Source: Apium graveolens (Eukaryota; Streptophyta; Magnoliopsida; Apiales; Apiaceae). Taken from it: a stretch of DNA of 64,000 bases. The DNA lies in assembly GCF_009905375.1 (NCBI RefSeq), contig NC_133649.1:239738198-239802197 (forward strand). The letters are read 5' to 3'. This document shows positions 22,536 through 35,589 of this stretch, one piece after another; the first letter of the stretch is position 1; each line of letters opens with the position of its first letter. Position numbers and translations under genes: made by a program. The notes beneath the pieces were generated by a model, which saw only the letters and a program-made list of their open reading frames with translations, ran no database searches and was not told the origin of the DNA.

Positions 22536-25500
22536 ATGGCGCCCAAGGATTTAATTATTGATGGAGCCAAGTTTGTACCAAATAACTATGCTGCAATCTT
22601 GAGCAAGGCTGAAGCTCCATCAGATTTGCACTTTGTTCAAGATTTATTAGCTCATCGTGAGATTGGGTATGCCTTGACCCAACCTCAAACTATTTCAAGC
22701 CAACAAATGCTGACCCACAAACATACATATCTGTTTACCCTGATGTCCAACCCACCAACACATCACAGCCAACATAATAGTCATCAGAACATACCACAAC
22801 TACACAACATCTCAAACTTCTCAACCTCAACCATCTCAACCCTCCATCAGGACATTTTTTAAACCAACACAGTCAACTCAACCTCAACCTTCAGCACCTA
22901 CAGTGAAGCCTTTATCTTCCAAACCAAAGAGGACAAAGACTGTGCCTCAGTCTCAACAGAAGAAAAGGAGAATTATTCTGAGAGATGAAACAGATACTGA
23001 GGAACAGGTTCCCATATCAGAACCTGTTATTGTAGAAGCTGAGAAGGTCTCTTCTCAGAAAGTTAATGTAACTGGTAGTTCTAGGCCTCTCAAAAGGCTT
23101 AGAAAGCTAAATCCTGATGATAAAGCTCCTACAGTGTCTCCACCCTTGAAGAAAATGAAAAAGCAAAGAGCTCACAGGGACACAATTGAGTCAGATTCAG
23201 AGGATGAGGAAGCAGCTAAGGAAGGGGTCAGGAATCTCTGATCCTAACATAACCAGTTGTTATTGAATCACTTCCTTCTGCACAACCAGAAACTGCTCAA
23301 GACAGAGTTCCTACACCTCCTGTGTCACCTATAATTGAACAAGTACACACTACAGATCCAGGTACAAGTGATGAAATTGACATTCACAACTTGAATGTGC
23401 CTGAGATTCTATACTTGGAAGCTCCACCAACTCAACTCACTCCACCAACAATACCAATTCAAGATGCTGATTTCACTGAAGATATTCCAACCACACCAAT
23501 TCTGAATCTGGATGATGAAAATCAGATTTTAGGTGGGCATCAAGATTTGGCTGTTGATCAGAACTTAGCTGCAGATCAGAACTTAGAGGAAGATGTTGAA
23601 GCCTCTATAGCCTCATATACTGTTATTTTATCAGAGGATCCCGATACTGCAGGATCTACAAGTTCTGATGCTGCCCATGAGAATATTACTGGTGAAGCTG
23701 CTGCCAATTTAGATGCTGATGCAGCTGGTCCATCAGGACATGCACCTCAACAAACAGTTAATAAAGCTAATCTAATCAAGAAGTTTGTTAGAGAGGAAGC
23801 ACCAGTACCTTGGAGTGAAACTCCTAGTGGAAAGGAGTGGACTAAGGAATGGAACACAGTTAGTTTTGTTCCTACTGAAAAGATTCTTGCTGAGCATCTG
23901 GCAAAAGCTGATGAAATGCTGATAAATGATGATTTCAAGGCACAACTGAGAGTTACTGCATTGAGTACTAGGCACCTTCAAGGTCAACACTCAACAACTC
24001 ATGCCAAGGTGAATAAAATTCAAGAAACCTTGATCCAGCAAGATATGAATGTGAAACTTGAAAAGAACAGATTTTTCAAGCCTGCCTTTGACAGAATTGC
24101 CTACATTGAGAAAACTCAGGAGAAGCAACGAGATCATATTGATGAAATTCTCAAGAATCAAGCTTCTCAGCAAACTCAACTCAATGAGATTCAATCCTCA
24201 GTGGAATTGCTTGTCTCTCTTCTTTTACCTGCTGATGCCAAAAAGGGGGAGAAAGTGATTAAGTCCAATTGTAAATCTATTCAGACACTGAAGGGAAAGG
24301 ATGATGGAAATGCTGATCAGGGAAACTCTGATAAGGGTAGAGGTCAAGGTCAAGGCAAAGGATTTTCATCAAGTAAAGCTAGAATTACAAGTCAAGGAAC
24401 AAGTTCTGATACTGGGAGAAGAATAAGTTCTGATACTGGTAAAAGGATAAGTTCTGGTGAACATCTAGAACTTGATGAAGAAATTTCAAAGAAATAATTT
24501 CTTAAAGAAAATCCAAGAATGAACTTTGAGAGTCTAAAGGAAGAAGAAGCTAGACTCAAAGCAGAAAGTGTCAAGACAAAATATAAAGCTTCTGTTGTTG
24601 AAAAGAAACTTCCAAAGCTTAAGGGTATTGTGATAAAGGAAAGAACAAATTCTGAGGCAACCAAAGCTAAATCATAAGTGGAAGTAGATCCAAGGTCCAA
24701 GGGCAAAGAAAAAGTTGATGAACCTGTAAGGGTTTATATGCCAGTCATGAATGAAGAAATAACTAATGAAGAAGATGCTAGTCTTACTCTGATGAAAAAG
24801 AAGATTTCTCAAACAACCTCTGACATGGCTCATGTTGTTCAGAGTCAAGATGTAGTAAGTTCTAATATGACAGTGAAGCAAGCAACCTCTGACATAGCTC
24901 AAGTTGGCTTGATATCAGAAGATAAGGAAAAGGAAACCTCTGACATTACTCATGTTAAACCTTCAAAGATGCTACTACCAGGATTCACAAAAGCTCAACA
25001 GACTCAATCTTTGAAGACTAAATCTAGTGGTTTTGAAGCAAGAGTTGTTACAGGAAAGGAAGCAAGAGACAAATCTGGATTGGGTAGTTCTAAAGAGAAG
25101 AGAGTACACACTACTACCAATGATCTAACTTCCTTAAGTGAACCAGGTGTAGGAGTAACTCCTGAGAGATTGGATCAACTTGAATCTGTACAAATGGTTT
25201 ACCATTCTGTTTTGAAAGAACACATCATGTTATATTTTATGACAGATAGTAGGGTATTCCAGATCAGGAAGAATGCTATTCCACTGAATTATTTTGAAGA
25301 ACTGGAACATGTTCTATTTTTACTTCAAGTGAAAAATAGATCTACAAATGGTGCTGCAGATTATTTAAAATCAAATATTCAAAGACAGAAGAAGCTTTAC
25401 TCTGTAAAGTCTGACATCCCATACTTTCCCAAGTACAGATATCACAAAGGTGATATTGTTGAAATGAAGCCTAACACTGCTAAGATCATAACTACTTTTC

Positions 25501-25686
25501 TGGGTTATAAGGTTGTGGAAAGCTAAAATAAATGATCTCAGGGCTGCTATTTTTCAAACTGGTGAAGATACAGTTGAATTGAAGAATTCTAAAAGGAGAA
25601 TGATCAATGAACTTGAATATGCTGAGAGATGTTTGTTGAAGAACTATCTCATAACAACTCCTGACATCATAGAGATCAGAAATTGA
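22536..25686 (+). pseudogene. E2 ORF3 (Sirevirus third/env-like ORF), broken
   Basis: ATG at 22536 (ATGGCGCCC). The N-terminal block (APSDLHFVQDLLAHREIGYAL) is followed by Gln/His/Thr-rich sequence, so much of the compact domain seen in E1 ORF3 seems missing. Next come a basic Lys-rich block (about 22900-23240, frameshifted), an acidic Ala/Asp/Gln stretch with exact AAGTTCTGAT copies (23660, 24401, 24425), and a helical segment (about 23760-24240). A C-terminal block (VTPERLDQLESVQMVYHSV...PYFPKYRYHKGDIVEM) follows, then a further frame to the stop at 25684. Stops at 22860, 23239, 24495, 24675 and 25524. No membrane helix is obvious. Function unknown. Confidence 0.65.
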
Positions 25687-25889
25687 AGCCAAGTCAAAGA
25701 TCTACAACTGCATAAATTCTGAAGTGTATACAGACTGAAGTTGTTATCAGACTTTAAGGATGCTAAAGCTAAAAGGACTGTAAGTTATAGTTATCTAGTC
25801 AAATTCTCATGCATTTGTACTTAATATTTTTGACATCATCAAATATCTGTTGAACTTGTATATTATGTTAATTTACAAGTTGGGGAGAT
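25687..25889 (+). other. E2 3' internal tail with polypurine tract
   Basis: Non-coding tail after ORF3. The polypurine tract AAGTTGGGGAGAT (25877-25889) sits directly before the 3' LTR and primes plus-strand synthesis in such elements. Confidence 0.88.
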
Positions 25890-26026
25890 TGTTAGATATA
25901 TTTGTGAAGTCATGTCTAATATGATTTGTGTTTATTTTTCAGATCTTACTTAACAGGACAAATCAGTACTTAACTGGAAATCAGTACTTATACTGAAGTC
26001 AGGACTTAAGATATCAGAACTTAAGT
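25890..26026 (+). repeat. E2 3' LTR, first part
   Basis: Matches 14658-14794 with about three to five differences and stops at the G1 insertion. It resumes at 60357. Confidence 0.95.
26022..26026. repeat. Target-site duplication of G1 (TAAGT), left copy
   Basis: TAAGT immediately before the G1 LTR. The second copy is at 60352-60356, immediately after G1. Confidence 0.95.
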
Positions 26027-26277
26027 TGTAACACCCCCAAATCCGGGGTCGGGGATCCGGGTTGTCACGAGTTCCATTTCCCTTAATAACACCCAATCTT
26101 AATAATTACTCAACTACTCTGTACTGTGACCCCACAATAAACACACACACCACACGTTATAGTCTCAGAGATGAACATCCAAAAATAACCACAAGTCATT
26201 TTATTCCACAATTATCTGCCAATACACCTTAAAAGGTTTTCTGAATAAATTTACATTTTTTTTGCCATTATTACAAT

Positions 26278-26463
26278 TCATAAATATACATAAATCTGGT
26301 ACATTAAAAGTTGAAAGCCTAGCCTATTGGTAGTTCCTACCTCAGCTACGGCGGCATCAATGCTTCTAGAAAACTGCGGGACGTCTCCTAATCGCTTGCG
26401 AATCGGGAGCTTGGTCCTGTTCATCTTTTCTATCTGTTGTTGTGTGATGAAAGAAGAAAGCAA
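26278..26463 (-). other. Short ORF in the LTR with FITQQQ peptide, conserved between LTR copies
   Basis: 61 codons. The peptide SSFITQQQIEKMNR...VPQF...AAVAEV recurs in every LTR of this group here: 31663-31890, 41223-41450, 49883-50068 and 62583-62816, with sequence change but no frame change over the core. It lies near the element 3' end of the LTR, which would be in the transcribed leader. May be non-coding. Confidence 0.3.
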
Positions 26464-26976
26464 GGGTGAGCAGCAAGCCCACCAAAATAATATGTATACT
26501 GATTAATAGTATATGAGCCTTCTCATAGTACTCATGAAAGTCTTGGTCAACAGAAACGAACCAAGTTTGATATCTTAATGCGATGAAGTCGCAAAATATT
26601 CAGTATATACATATATACTTTTCAAAATATTGGAAGTCCTCTTCCATGCATAATACACACAAAGTTCCAGTGTATAACTGTATAAAAAAATATCGTTGCA
26701 AGGTGATCTCATGTATCTAACCTTGTCTCAACATTTTTCTGAAAATCTTTGTCATTCATAAGACAATTATTAACTAGATATAAGTTTAAAAGATGAAGTT
26801 ACCAAATACTTTACTACACTTATATCATTTATAAAGCTACTTGAACTACCACTGTTCAAAGTATAATTAGCTTTCAACAGTTCATCACATAGATGAGACT
26901 GCAAGACAAGATTTGAATAGATTAAATCTTTGAAATATTATTAAAGGAAATGAAGTCATGATATACTTCATTAAGT

Positions 26977-27008
<32 letters not shown>

Positions 27009-27225
27009 CCACATATACATCTTCTTTATACAATTTCCTGAAAACCTCTGTCATGTAAAGTATGAACAGAATTGCAATATCCAATAAATTTGGAAAGGAA
27101 AAGAATTTTGGCATAAGCCAGATATCTTGCTGATCAGGCAAAGATACCCATAAGTAACCTTTTCTACTAGTAGATGGACGAATTCCCCACTGGTCATCAC
27201 CCTGGTCGTAATAGGACCTTATGCT

Positions 27226-27310
27226 GGACTGCCACTCAGCCACTTATGCATTTGATGGACTCCCACTGAGCCACTTACACTATCATGGACGCCCACTGAG
27301 CCAATGTTGC
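27226..27310. repeat. Three ~31-base direct repeats (GGACTCCCACTGAGCCACTTA type)
   Basis: Units start at 27226, 27257 and 27287. Corresponding triplicates exist near 32551, 42109 and 57421 in the other full LTRs. Confidence 0.85.
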
Positions 27311-27817
27311 TTATGCCGACTCAATAGATGGACTTACTTCCCGAACGTTGGGTAAGTAATCAATTCATTTACCAAAACTGCAACCTTGTTGTGAATATAA
27401 AATACACCACAGAGCCGGATCCTTCAGGTTTTGAGCGAGTATTTAAATCCCCTTAAAAAGGAAGATCTTAAATATAAAAATGAGTTTTGGGATCCGCTCT
27501 AACTTTTAAAAATCATTTTGAAGACTCGAAAATACTTTAAAGAGTGTTTGGAGTAAAGCTGATTTAATGAAGTAAATCAGTCCCCATTATATTTAGAAAA
27601 TGTCTGAATATTATTATTTAAATAATATTCCCATAAAGAATAATCTTTATAAAAATAATCGAAGTAGAAGTATTAAAACTTATACTTGAAATGAATATTA
27701 AATATCCAAAGATATACCTATACGAAAGTACTATCTTTATTTGAATAATCGAAAATAAGTTTGATTATTGACACCTTATTCTTTAATAAAATAAAGAATA
27801 TTATAAAGTAATAAGCG

Positions 27818-27960
27818 GAGTCATAATACATCGAATGAATATTATAATAATATTCAAATAATAAAATAAAAGGAGTCGTAAGTCCTCGAATGAATATCCA
27901 AGTAATATTCAATAATAATATAAAGGAGTCATAAGCCCTCGAATAATATTCGAAATACTA
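27818..27960. repeat. ~55-base tandem units in G1 LTR (three copies)
   Basis: Units begin at GAGTC(A/G)T at 27818, 27873 and 27926, each followed by CCTCGAATGAATAT-like sequence. The G2 LTR has five copies (33144-33417), so copy number separates the subfamilies. Confidence 0.85.
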
Positions 27961-28027
27961 TTCAATAATTAATATAAAGTTATCGAATAACCCTTATTCG
28001 ATTAATAGTTTTGAAAACTATGACCAT

Positions 28028-28058
<31 letters not shown>

Positions 28059-28677
28059 CATATATACAAAATCTACTCGGGATCCTCGACTCCCGGTTTA
28101 GAAAATGTTTTCACCTTTGGGTCCCTATACTAAAGGTATATGCAAATTACCGCTATCCTCTAGCATAGGTATTATCAACTGAATCAACAATTATATATGG
28201 AAAGAATATGAAACAGGCATGCATATATATATACCATAGCAGCATGCTTCAATATATTGCAACATTTGCTAATTAACCAACATGCATCTATCGCAAGATA
28301 ATGCATATACATATATACATCACAACAACAGTTATAACGGGTAGAAAACTTGCCTGAGCGACTGGGGGTTACGAATGGCTCGGGACGAGTCTGGTAACCT
28401 ATAAGCAACAAGTAAGTTGGAATTAAACCAAAGTCACTTGTAAATCTATACTCTAACCAACTCAGACTCTAACGCTCGCTTTGTGCTTACCGATTCTCTT
28501 AAGTCACTCGAGTACCCTCGGCTCCACCGTTTTTAATAATTTAACCTTTACGAGTTTTAAGGCGATTCCTTCGCGAGTGTCTTACCAACTGCCTAACACA
28601 CTTACCATAAATGTTTCATACATTAATTAACCCTTTTTGGTCTTTAACCTATATTTCAAAGTAAGGCGAGGTGAAAA

Positions 28678-28778
28678 GTTTCGTTCGCGAAACGCCGTTA
28701 CTTGAAACGGTCGTTTCTCCTAAACCGTGCATCGGAATCGAACGAACTACATATCAAAACGAAGCTCGTAACACGAGC
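28678..28778. other. Three consecutive hairpins in the LTR
   Basis: GTTTCG-TTCG-CGAAAC (28678-28693), CCGTT-acttga-AACGG (28695-28710) and GCTCGT-aac-ACGAGC (28764-28778). Present at the same place in the other full LTRs: 34103-34203, 43661-43761 and 58875-58975. In G2 the third stem has ATGAGC, which still pairs as a G-T (G-U) wobble. Confidence 0.7.
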
Positions 28779-30155
28779 TATCTAGAAATGGCAATGGTCA
28801 TAATCTAGTAGGGGGTTCTCGGGTCCTAATGTTATGCACAAAAACAGTCTAAAGAAAATCGGACGTTACGACGGCTATGTTTACGTGATTTCCCAATTTA
28901 AAACCATTCAAAACCAACCCAATTCAACCTCAAATCCTACATACAACCAACATCCATCCTTATCACATCATAACAACCCCAACCAATTCAATTTTAACAT
29001 TCATACTTATGCCTAAGCTTGAATTTAACTATACTACATTCTTTTAACCAAAACAACAAGATTTACCAATCCGATTCAATACCATTTCAATCCCAAACTC
29101 TAAATCACAAACATCAAGCTACAATATCACCCTACTAATCAAAATCATCTTATAATACATAGGAATCTAGGGTTTGGAGATGATATACCTTCCTTGAAGT
29201 GGTGGGAGGAGCTAGGAAGCCTTAAGAAGCTTTGAGAAGTCTTAGGAATGCTTGGATCTTCAAGGAAAACAAGAAAAATTTCAAGTTAAAAACTTGAAAA
29301 CACTATTCATAGTCTTCTTTTTTGATTAAATGAAGAAGATTGAGAAGGAATTGATGGCTTAAACTCATGATATAGCCCTAACTAAGCATAAGGATGATTA
29401 GGGAATTAACTCACCAATTTAGGAAGCTTGGATCTTGAATTTTTGAAATTTCTTGCCTTTGGAATAGTAAAAAGCCGAGAGCAAAAGATGAACAATGCCT
29501 TGGTTTCTTTTTTGATTTTGATGAAGAATGAATTTGCTTGGCTTGGTTGATTTGTTTTTGTGTTTGATTTAGTTAATTACCTTGTTGCCCTTGATTTTGT
29601 GTGGTTCTCATTCAACCACACCTCCTTCCTTCCCATGTCATGCCTATGTCATGTTGTGATATCATCTTTCCCTCCTTGTCCTCCTCTCATTGGTTGGGTG
29701 ACATCACTCCCTCTAATCCCTTTGCTTAACTTCCTAATTGTTTGCCTAATGACCGCTGATCTGTTATACGGTTCGCTTAACTTTCGTTTTCGTTTATCGT
29801 TTGAAGGATCATACCCGGGATCTTATTACTTAGGTTCCCTAAACCTTTCTCAATACATTATATTCCTTTTTATGATCCTCTATTATAATCCTTTAATTTA
29901 AATCCTTTTTATCTTGTTACCTTATACTCAATTCTCTCCGTATCCAGTGGATTTCCGGGAAAAATCTAAGTGTTCGGAATTGGATTCTGACGATCTTTAC
30001 ATACACTTATATACCACATAGAGTACTAATAATATCCCAGAATATCCATAACAGAACCCCTACATAGTGTGGCATGAAAAGTTTTTTTTTTCTCATTCAG
30101 CAAAAACACTATTCACAAGGGTTACAAAAAGTTGAAAATTTTGGGGGTTATTACA

Positions 30156-30168
30156 GTCTCCCCTCCTT
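30156..30168 (-). other. G1 polypurine tract
   Basis: On the minus strand AAGGAGGGGAGAC, directly adjoining the 3' LTR. Confidence 0.92.
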
Positions 30169-30188
30169 AAAAGGATTCCGTCCCGGAA

Positions 30189-30812
30189 TCAAACAGAAAA
30201 CAAATGGGGGTACTTTTCTAGCATTGCGCTCTCTAGTTCCCAAGTTGATTCTTCCACATTATGATTCTGCCATAGTACTCTGACTAGCTTGATCACTTTG
30301 TTCCGAAGCACCTGCTCCTTCTTATCTATAATCCTTACTGGCTTCTCCACGTAAGTTAGATCTGGCTGCATATCCACCTGCTCGTACTCCACTATGTGTC
30401 TGGCATCCCGATGATACTTCCTTAGCATTGACACATGGAACACATTATGAACTTGTTGCAAGGTAGGGGGTAAGGCTAGCTCGTAAGCTAACTTTCCCAT
30501 CCGTCTTAATATCTCAAAAGGTCCAATGTATCTTGGGCTTAGTTTTCCTTTCTTTCAGAACCTCATTAATCACTTCCAAGGGGATACTTTTAGCAGTACT
30601 AAGTCCCCGACTTCATATTCCTTGTCCTTTCGGGCTAGGTCTGCATATTTCTTCTGTCTGTCTTGGGCTGGTACAAGTCGCCCTCTGATAAGATCCACTA
30701 TATCTTTGGTCCTTTGGACCACTTCGGGTCCGAGCATCTTCCGCTCTCCTACTTCATCCCAGTATAAGGGAGATCGACACCTTCTTCCATACAGGGCCTC
30801 ATAAGACGACAT
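30189..30812 (-). pseudogene. pol: G1 integrase C-terminus with chromodomain-like end
   Basis: Two minus-strand frames. 30812-30570 encodes SYEALYGRRCRSPLYWDEVGE through YEVGDLVLLKVSPWK, the end of a Gypsy integrase. After a frameshift, 30500-30189 encodes VHNVFHVSMLRKYHRD, then EKPVRIIDKKEQVLRNK...VLWQNHNVEESTWE, which is the chromodomain-like tail of Del/Tekay-type chromoviruses. The coding end lies about 20 bases from the PPT, as expected. The catalytic core upstream is missing or unrecognisable. Confidence 0.88.
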
Positions 30813-31371
30813 CTCGATACCTGACCTACGATTTATTGTCGTGATATAACTTAATCCGCGTTAAGTGATCATTCCAAATTCTTTCAAGTCTATTGCACAG
30901 ACTCTCATTATAGCTTTTAGCATTAGAGCTTTTGCTTCTTAATACCCATTCTTTTCCAGTTCGTAATTGCTACTACCTTCCGTTCCTAATATTATACTGG
31001 TTATACTTTTGCTCGTTAGCATTCTTTAACCTTTTAATAACCACGTCAATCTTAGTATCACGAATGTGTTTCCATTCCGAATACCACCATAACTTTATTA
31101 CTCCTTTTTCAGCTGTTTCTATTTCCCAAAGTTTGATCAATCATATAGAAGTAAAGGAATTTGTTGAGAGATCACTATGATCATGAACACTTGTTATATC
31201 GCATAGTTAGTACAGAAGGTGGCCAGCCTTTAGTACTTGACAAGCAATTAAACAATAGATGGTATCCTACTAGGCTTCTATCACACAGATAGATAGTCAT
31301 TCGGCAATACCTCCCCTTCTAGAAGGGTTGTTCTTCTCAGCTTACATGAAATGAAAAGAAGAGAAAAGAAC
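30813..31371 (-). other. G1 internal region, decayed pol
   Basis: Continues integrase-related sequence upstream (on the minus strand) without an open frame. It matches 36200-36770 in G2. The last five bases, AGAAC (31367-31371), are the left copy of the G2 target-site duplication. Confidence 0.6.
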
Positions 31372-33462
31372 TGTAACACCCCCAGATCCGGGGTCGAGGA
31401 TCCGGGTCGTCACGGTCTTTCTTTCCACAATATCACTTCACTTAATTAATAATAATAACCTTATGCTGTGACCCCACACTAACACACACCACAACCCGTT
31501 ATAGTCTCAGAGATGAAATTTAAATAAGTACAAGTCTTTGAATCCACAATTTAAAAGTTATTACAACCCAAAATGATTACTTGATAAATTTACAGTTAAT
31601 TGCCATTATCTGCCACAAGTTATAATTATACATAATTGATTCTCAAAAGTAGATGGTCTGATCTACAATAGATCTACCTCTGCAGCTATAGCAGCTACAA
31701 CATCAACGGGAAGACGCGGGACGCTTCCCACGCGCTTGCGCTGGGTCTGCTGGAGTCTGGCCATCTTTCCTAACTGTTGTTGTGTGATGAAGAAATAAAG
31801 CAAGGGTGAGCAGCAAGCCCACCAAAATAATATGTATAATGATTTACAATATATGAGCCTACTCATAATACTCATGAAAGTCTTGGTCAAAAGAAATGAA
31901 CCAAGTTTGATATCTTAATGCGATGAAGTCGCAAAATATTCAGTATATATACATATATACTTTTCAAAATATTGGAAGTCCTCTTCCATGCATAATATAC
32001 ACAAAGTCCCAGTGTATAACTGTATAAAAATATCGTTGCAAGGTGATCTCATATATCTAACCTTGTTTCAACGTTTTTCTGAAAATCTTTGTCATTCCTA
32101 AGACAATTATTAATTAGATATAAGTTTAAAAGATGAGGTTACCAAATACCCCAATATACTTATATCTTTCCCAATACTACTTGAACTACCACCGTTCAAG
32201 TTATAATCAGTTTCAAAAGTTCATCACATAGATGAGACTACAAGACAAGATTTGAATAGATTCAATCTTTGAAATATTATTGAATGAAATAAAGTTACGA
32301 GATACTTTATTTAGTCCCGATATATATATATCCACATATACATATCTCTTAAACATTTCCTGGAACCTCTGTTATGTAAAGTATGAACAGAGTTGCAATA
32401 TCCAATGAATTTGGAAGGAAAAGAAAACCTTTGGCATAAACCAGATATCTTGCTGATCAGGCAAAGATACCCATAAGTAACCTTTTCTACTAGTAGATGG
32501 ACGAATTCCCCACTGGTCATCACCCTGGTCATAATTAGGACCTTATGCTGGACTGCCACTCAGCCACTTATGCATTTGATGGACTCCCACTGAGCCACTT
32601 ACACTATCATGGACGCCCACTGAGCCCATGTTGCTTATGCCGACTCAATAGATGGACTTACTTCCCGAACGTTGGGTAAGTAATCAATTCATTTACCAAA
32701 ACTGCAACCTTGTTGCGAATATAAAATACACCACAGAGCCGGATTCCCCAGGTTTTGAACGAGTATTTAAATCCCCTTTAAAAGGAAGATCCTAAATATA
32801 AAAATGAGTTTTGGGATCCGCTCTAACTTTTAAAAATCATTTTGAAGACTCGAAAACACTTTAAAGAGTGTTTGGAGTAAAGCTGATTTAATGAAGTAAA
32901 TCAGTCCCTAGAATATTTAGAAAATGACTGAATATTATTATTTAAATAATATTCCCATAAAGAATAATCTTTTATAAAAATAATTGAAGTAGAAGTTTTA
33001 AAACTTATACTTGAAACGAGTATTAAATAACCAAAGATATACTTATATGAAAGTATTATCTTTATTTGAATAATCGAAAATAAGTTTGATTATTAACACC
33101 TTATTCTTTTATAAAATAAAGAATATATTTCAGCAAATAATCGGAGTCATAGATCCTCAAATGAATATTCAAATAATATTCAATAAATAATATAAACTGA
33201 GTCATAAGCCTTCGAATGAATATTCAAAATAATATTCAATAAATAAATAAGCTGAGTCATAAGCCCTCGAATAAATATTCGAAATAATATTCATTAAATA
33301 AAATAAAGGAGTCATACATCCTCAAATGAATATCCAAGTAATTTTCAATAAATAATATAAAGGAGTCATAAGTCCTCGAATGAATATTCAAGATAATATT
33401 CATTAATAAAATAAAGTTATCGAATAAACCTTATTCGATTAATAGTTTTGAAAAATATAACC

Positions 33463-33495
<33 letters not shown>

Positions 33496-35554
33496 AAATC
33501 TACTCGGGATCCTCGACTCCCGGTTTTAGAAAATGTTTTCACCTTTGGGTCCCTATACTAAGGGTATATGCAAATTACCGCTATTCTCTAGCATAGGTAT
33601 TATCAACTGAACCAACAGATATATATGGCAAGAATACGAAACAGGCATGCATATATATACCATATCAGCATGCTTCAATATATCGCAAAATTTGCTAATT
33701 AACCAACATGCATTTATCACAAGATAATGCATATACATATATACATCACAACAACAGTATAACGGGTAGAAAACTTGCCTGAGCGACTTGGGGTGATAAA
33801 AGGCTCGGGACGAGTCTAGTAACCTATAAACAACAAGTAATTTGGAATTAAACCAAAATCACTTGTAAATCTATACTTTAACTAACTTAGACTCTAACGC
33901 TTGTTTTGCGCTCACTGATTCGCTTAAGTCACTCGGGTACCCTCGGCTCCACCATTTTTAATAATTTAACCTTTACGAGTTTTAAAGCGATTCCTTCGCG
34001 AGTGTCTTACCAACTGCCTAACACACTTACCATAAATGTTTCATACTTCAATTAGTCCTTTTTGGTCTTTAACCTATGTTTCAAAGTAAGGCGAGGGGAA
34101 AAGTTTCGTTCGCGAAACGCCGTTACTTGAAACGGTCGTTTCTCCTAAACCGTGCATCGGAATCGAACGAACTACATATCAAAACGAAGCTCGTAACATG
34201 AGCTATCTAAACATGGCAGTGGTCATATTCTAGCAGGGGGTTCTCGGGTCCTGATGCTATGCACAAAAACAGTCCAAAGAAAATCGGACGTTACGACGGC
34301 TATGTTTACGCGATTTCCCAAATTTAAACCATTCAAAAACCATCACAATTCAACCTCAAATCCAACATACAACCAACATCCATCCTCATCATATCATAAC
34401 AACCCCAACCAATTCAAGTTTAACATTCATACTTATGCCTAAGCTTAACTTTAACCATACTTAAGTTCTTTTAATCAAAACAACAACATTTACCAATCCA
34501 ACAACATCCCAAAACTCACTAATCTCTACATACACAACCATCAAGCCTCTCATGAACTAAAATACTCATATTATGCTCTTAACATTCAATAACAAAGCTT
34601 GGTTAAGAGATTATACCTTCCTTGAAGCTTTTTAACACAACATAAGAGCTTTGAATGCCTAAAGAACCTTGATCCTTGCTTGTATAACCTTAATCTTTCA
34701 TAACAATCCAAGAAAACTAAAGTTATTTCTTGAAGGTTACTATTCACCATCTTCTTCCTTGATTTATAGAAAAAGATTGGCTTGGAATTAGAAGCTTAAA
34801 CTTATAGGAAGTATGTAACTATCCATGGGGAAGCTTAGATAATTACCTTGCTAAATAGTAAGTGGTGGAGCTTGGATCTTCAAATTTTAAGAAATGGGCC
34901 GAGAGCTAGCTTGGGAAGAAAGATATTTTTGTGTTTTGTTTGATGAAAATGAAATGATTTGCTTGGTTGGTTGATTTTTGTGTTGTTTTTGGTTAATGAC
35001 TTAATTAACCTTGATTTTGTGTGGTTATAATTCAACCACACTTCCTTCCCTTCTATGTCATGCTTGTGTCACCTTGCACATGTCATTATGCTCCCACTTG
35101 TCCACACCTTGTGGTTTGATGATGTCACAATCCCTGGCTTCTTGTACAAGCTTGTCTCTTGGTCACTTATTTGTTTTACGGTTCGCTTATCTTTCGTTCT
35201 CGTTTATCGTTTGAGGGATCATATCCGGGATCTTATTACTTAGGTTCCCTTAACCTTTCTCAATATATTATATTCCTTTTATGATCCTCTCCTATAATCC
35301 TTTAATTTCAATCCTTTTTATCCTGTTACCTTATACTCAATTCTCTCCGTATCTTGTGGATTTCCGGGAAAAATCAAAGTGTTCGGAATTGGATTCTGAC
35401 GATCTTTACATACACTTATATACCACATAGAGTACTAATATCCCATAAGATCAATAACAGAACCCCTACATAGCGTGGCATGAAAAGTTTTCTCGTTCAG
35501 CAAAAACACTATTCATAAGGGTTTCAAAATTTCTCAAAAATTGGGGTTATTACA
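31372..35554 (-). repeat. G2 3' LTR
   Basis: Almost identical to 40932-45115 and clearly related to but distinct from the G1 LTRs. The LTR ends, hairpin cluster (34103-34203) and triplicate repeat are shared with G1. The ~55-base tandem block is expanded to five units. Confidence 0.96.
33144..33417. repeat. ~55-base tandem repeat in G2 LTR (five copies)
   Basis: GAGTCAT unit starts at 33144, 33199, 33254, 33309 and 33363, spaced 54-55 bases. The same block is in the 5' LTR at about 42702-42975. Confidence 0.9.
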
Positions 35555-35567
35555 GTCTCCCCTCCTT
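35555..35567 (-). other. G2 polypurine tract
   Basis: AAGGAGGGGAGAC on the minus strand, adjoining the LTR, identical to G1. Confidence 0.92.
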
Positions 35568-35589
35568 AAAAGGATTCCGTCCCGGAATC

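Larger units (their letters stand above)
26027..30155 (-). repeat. G1 3' LTR
   Basis: On the plus strand it runs TGTAACACCCCC...TTATTACA, so on the element strand TGTAATAA...GTGTTACA. The element 3' end of the LTR holds CCGGGGTCGGGGATCCGG, conserved in all LTRs of this family here. It contains an AT microsatellite (26981-27008), a ~31-base triplicate (27226-27305), ~55-base tandem units (27818-27960), a second AT run (28027-28065) and a three-hairpin cluster (28678-28778). No convincing protein gene. Confidence 0.95.

Noticed and set aside
26971..27243. 90-codon minus-strand ORF in G1 LTR ending in a Tyr-Ile run
   Set aside because: The C-terminal run is the translated AT microsatellite, and the G2 LTRs have a different frame there; unlikely to be a protein.
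28027..28065. AT run as possible replication origin or matrix attachment site
   Set aside because: Simple (AT)n microsatellite whose length varies between LTR copies; nothing else supports a function.
29560..29901. 113-codon plus-strand hydrophobic ORF in the G1 LTR (also 59757-60098)
   Set aside because: Opposite strand to the element, pyrimidine-rich translation, not kept in the G2 LTRs.
33144..33417. Regular spaced repeats resembling a CRISPR array
   Set aside because: Plant LTR tandem repeat with AT-rich units; the spacers are not unique and no cas-like genes exist.
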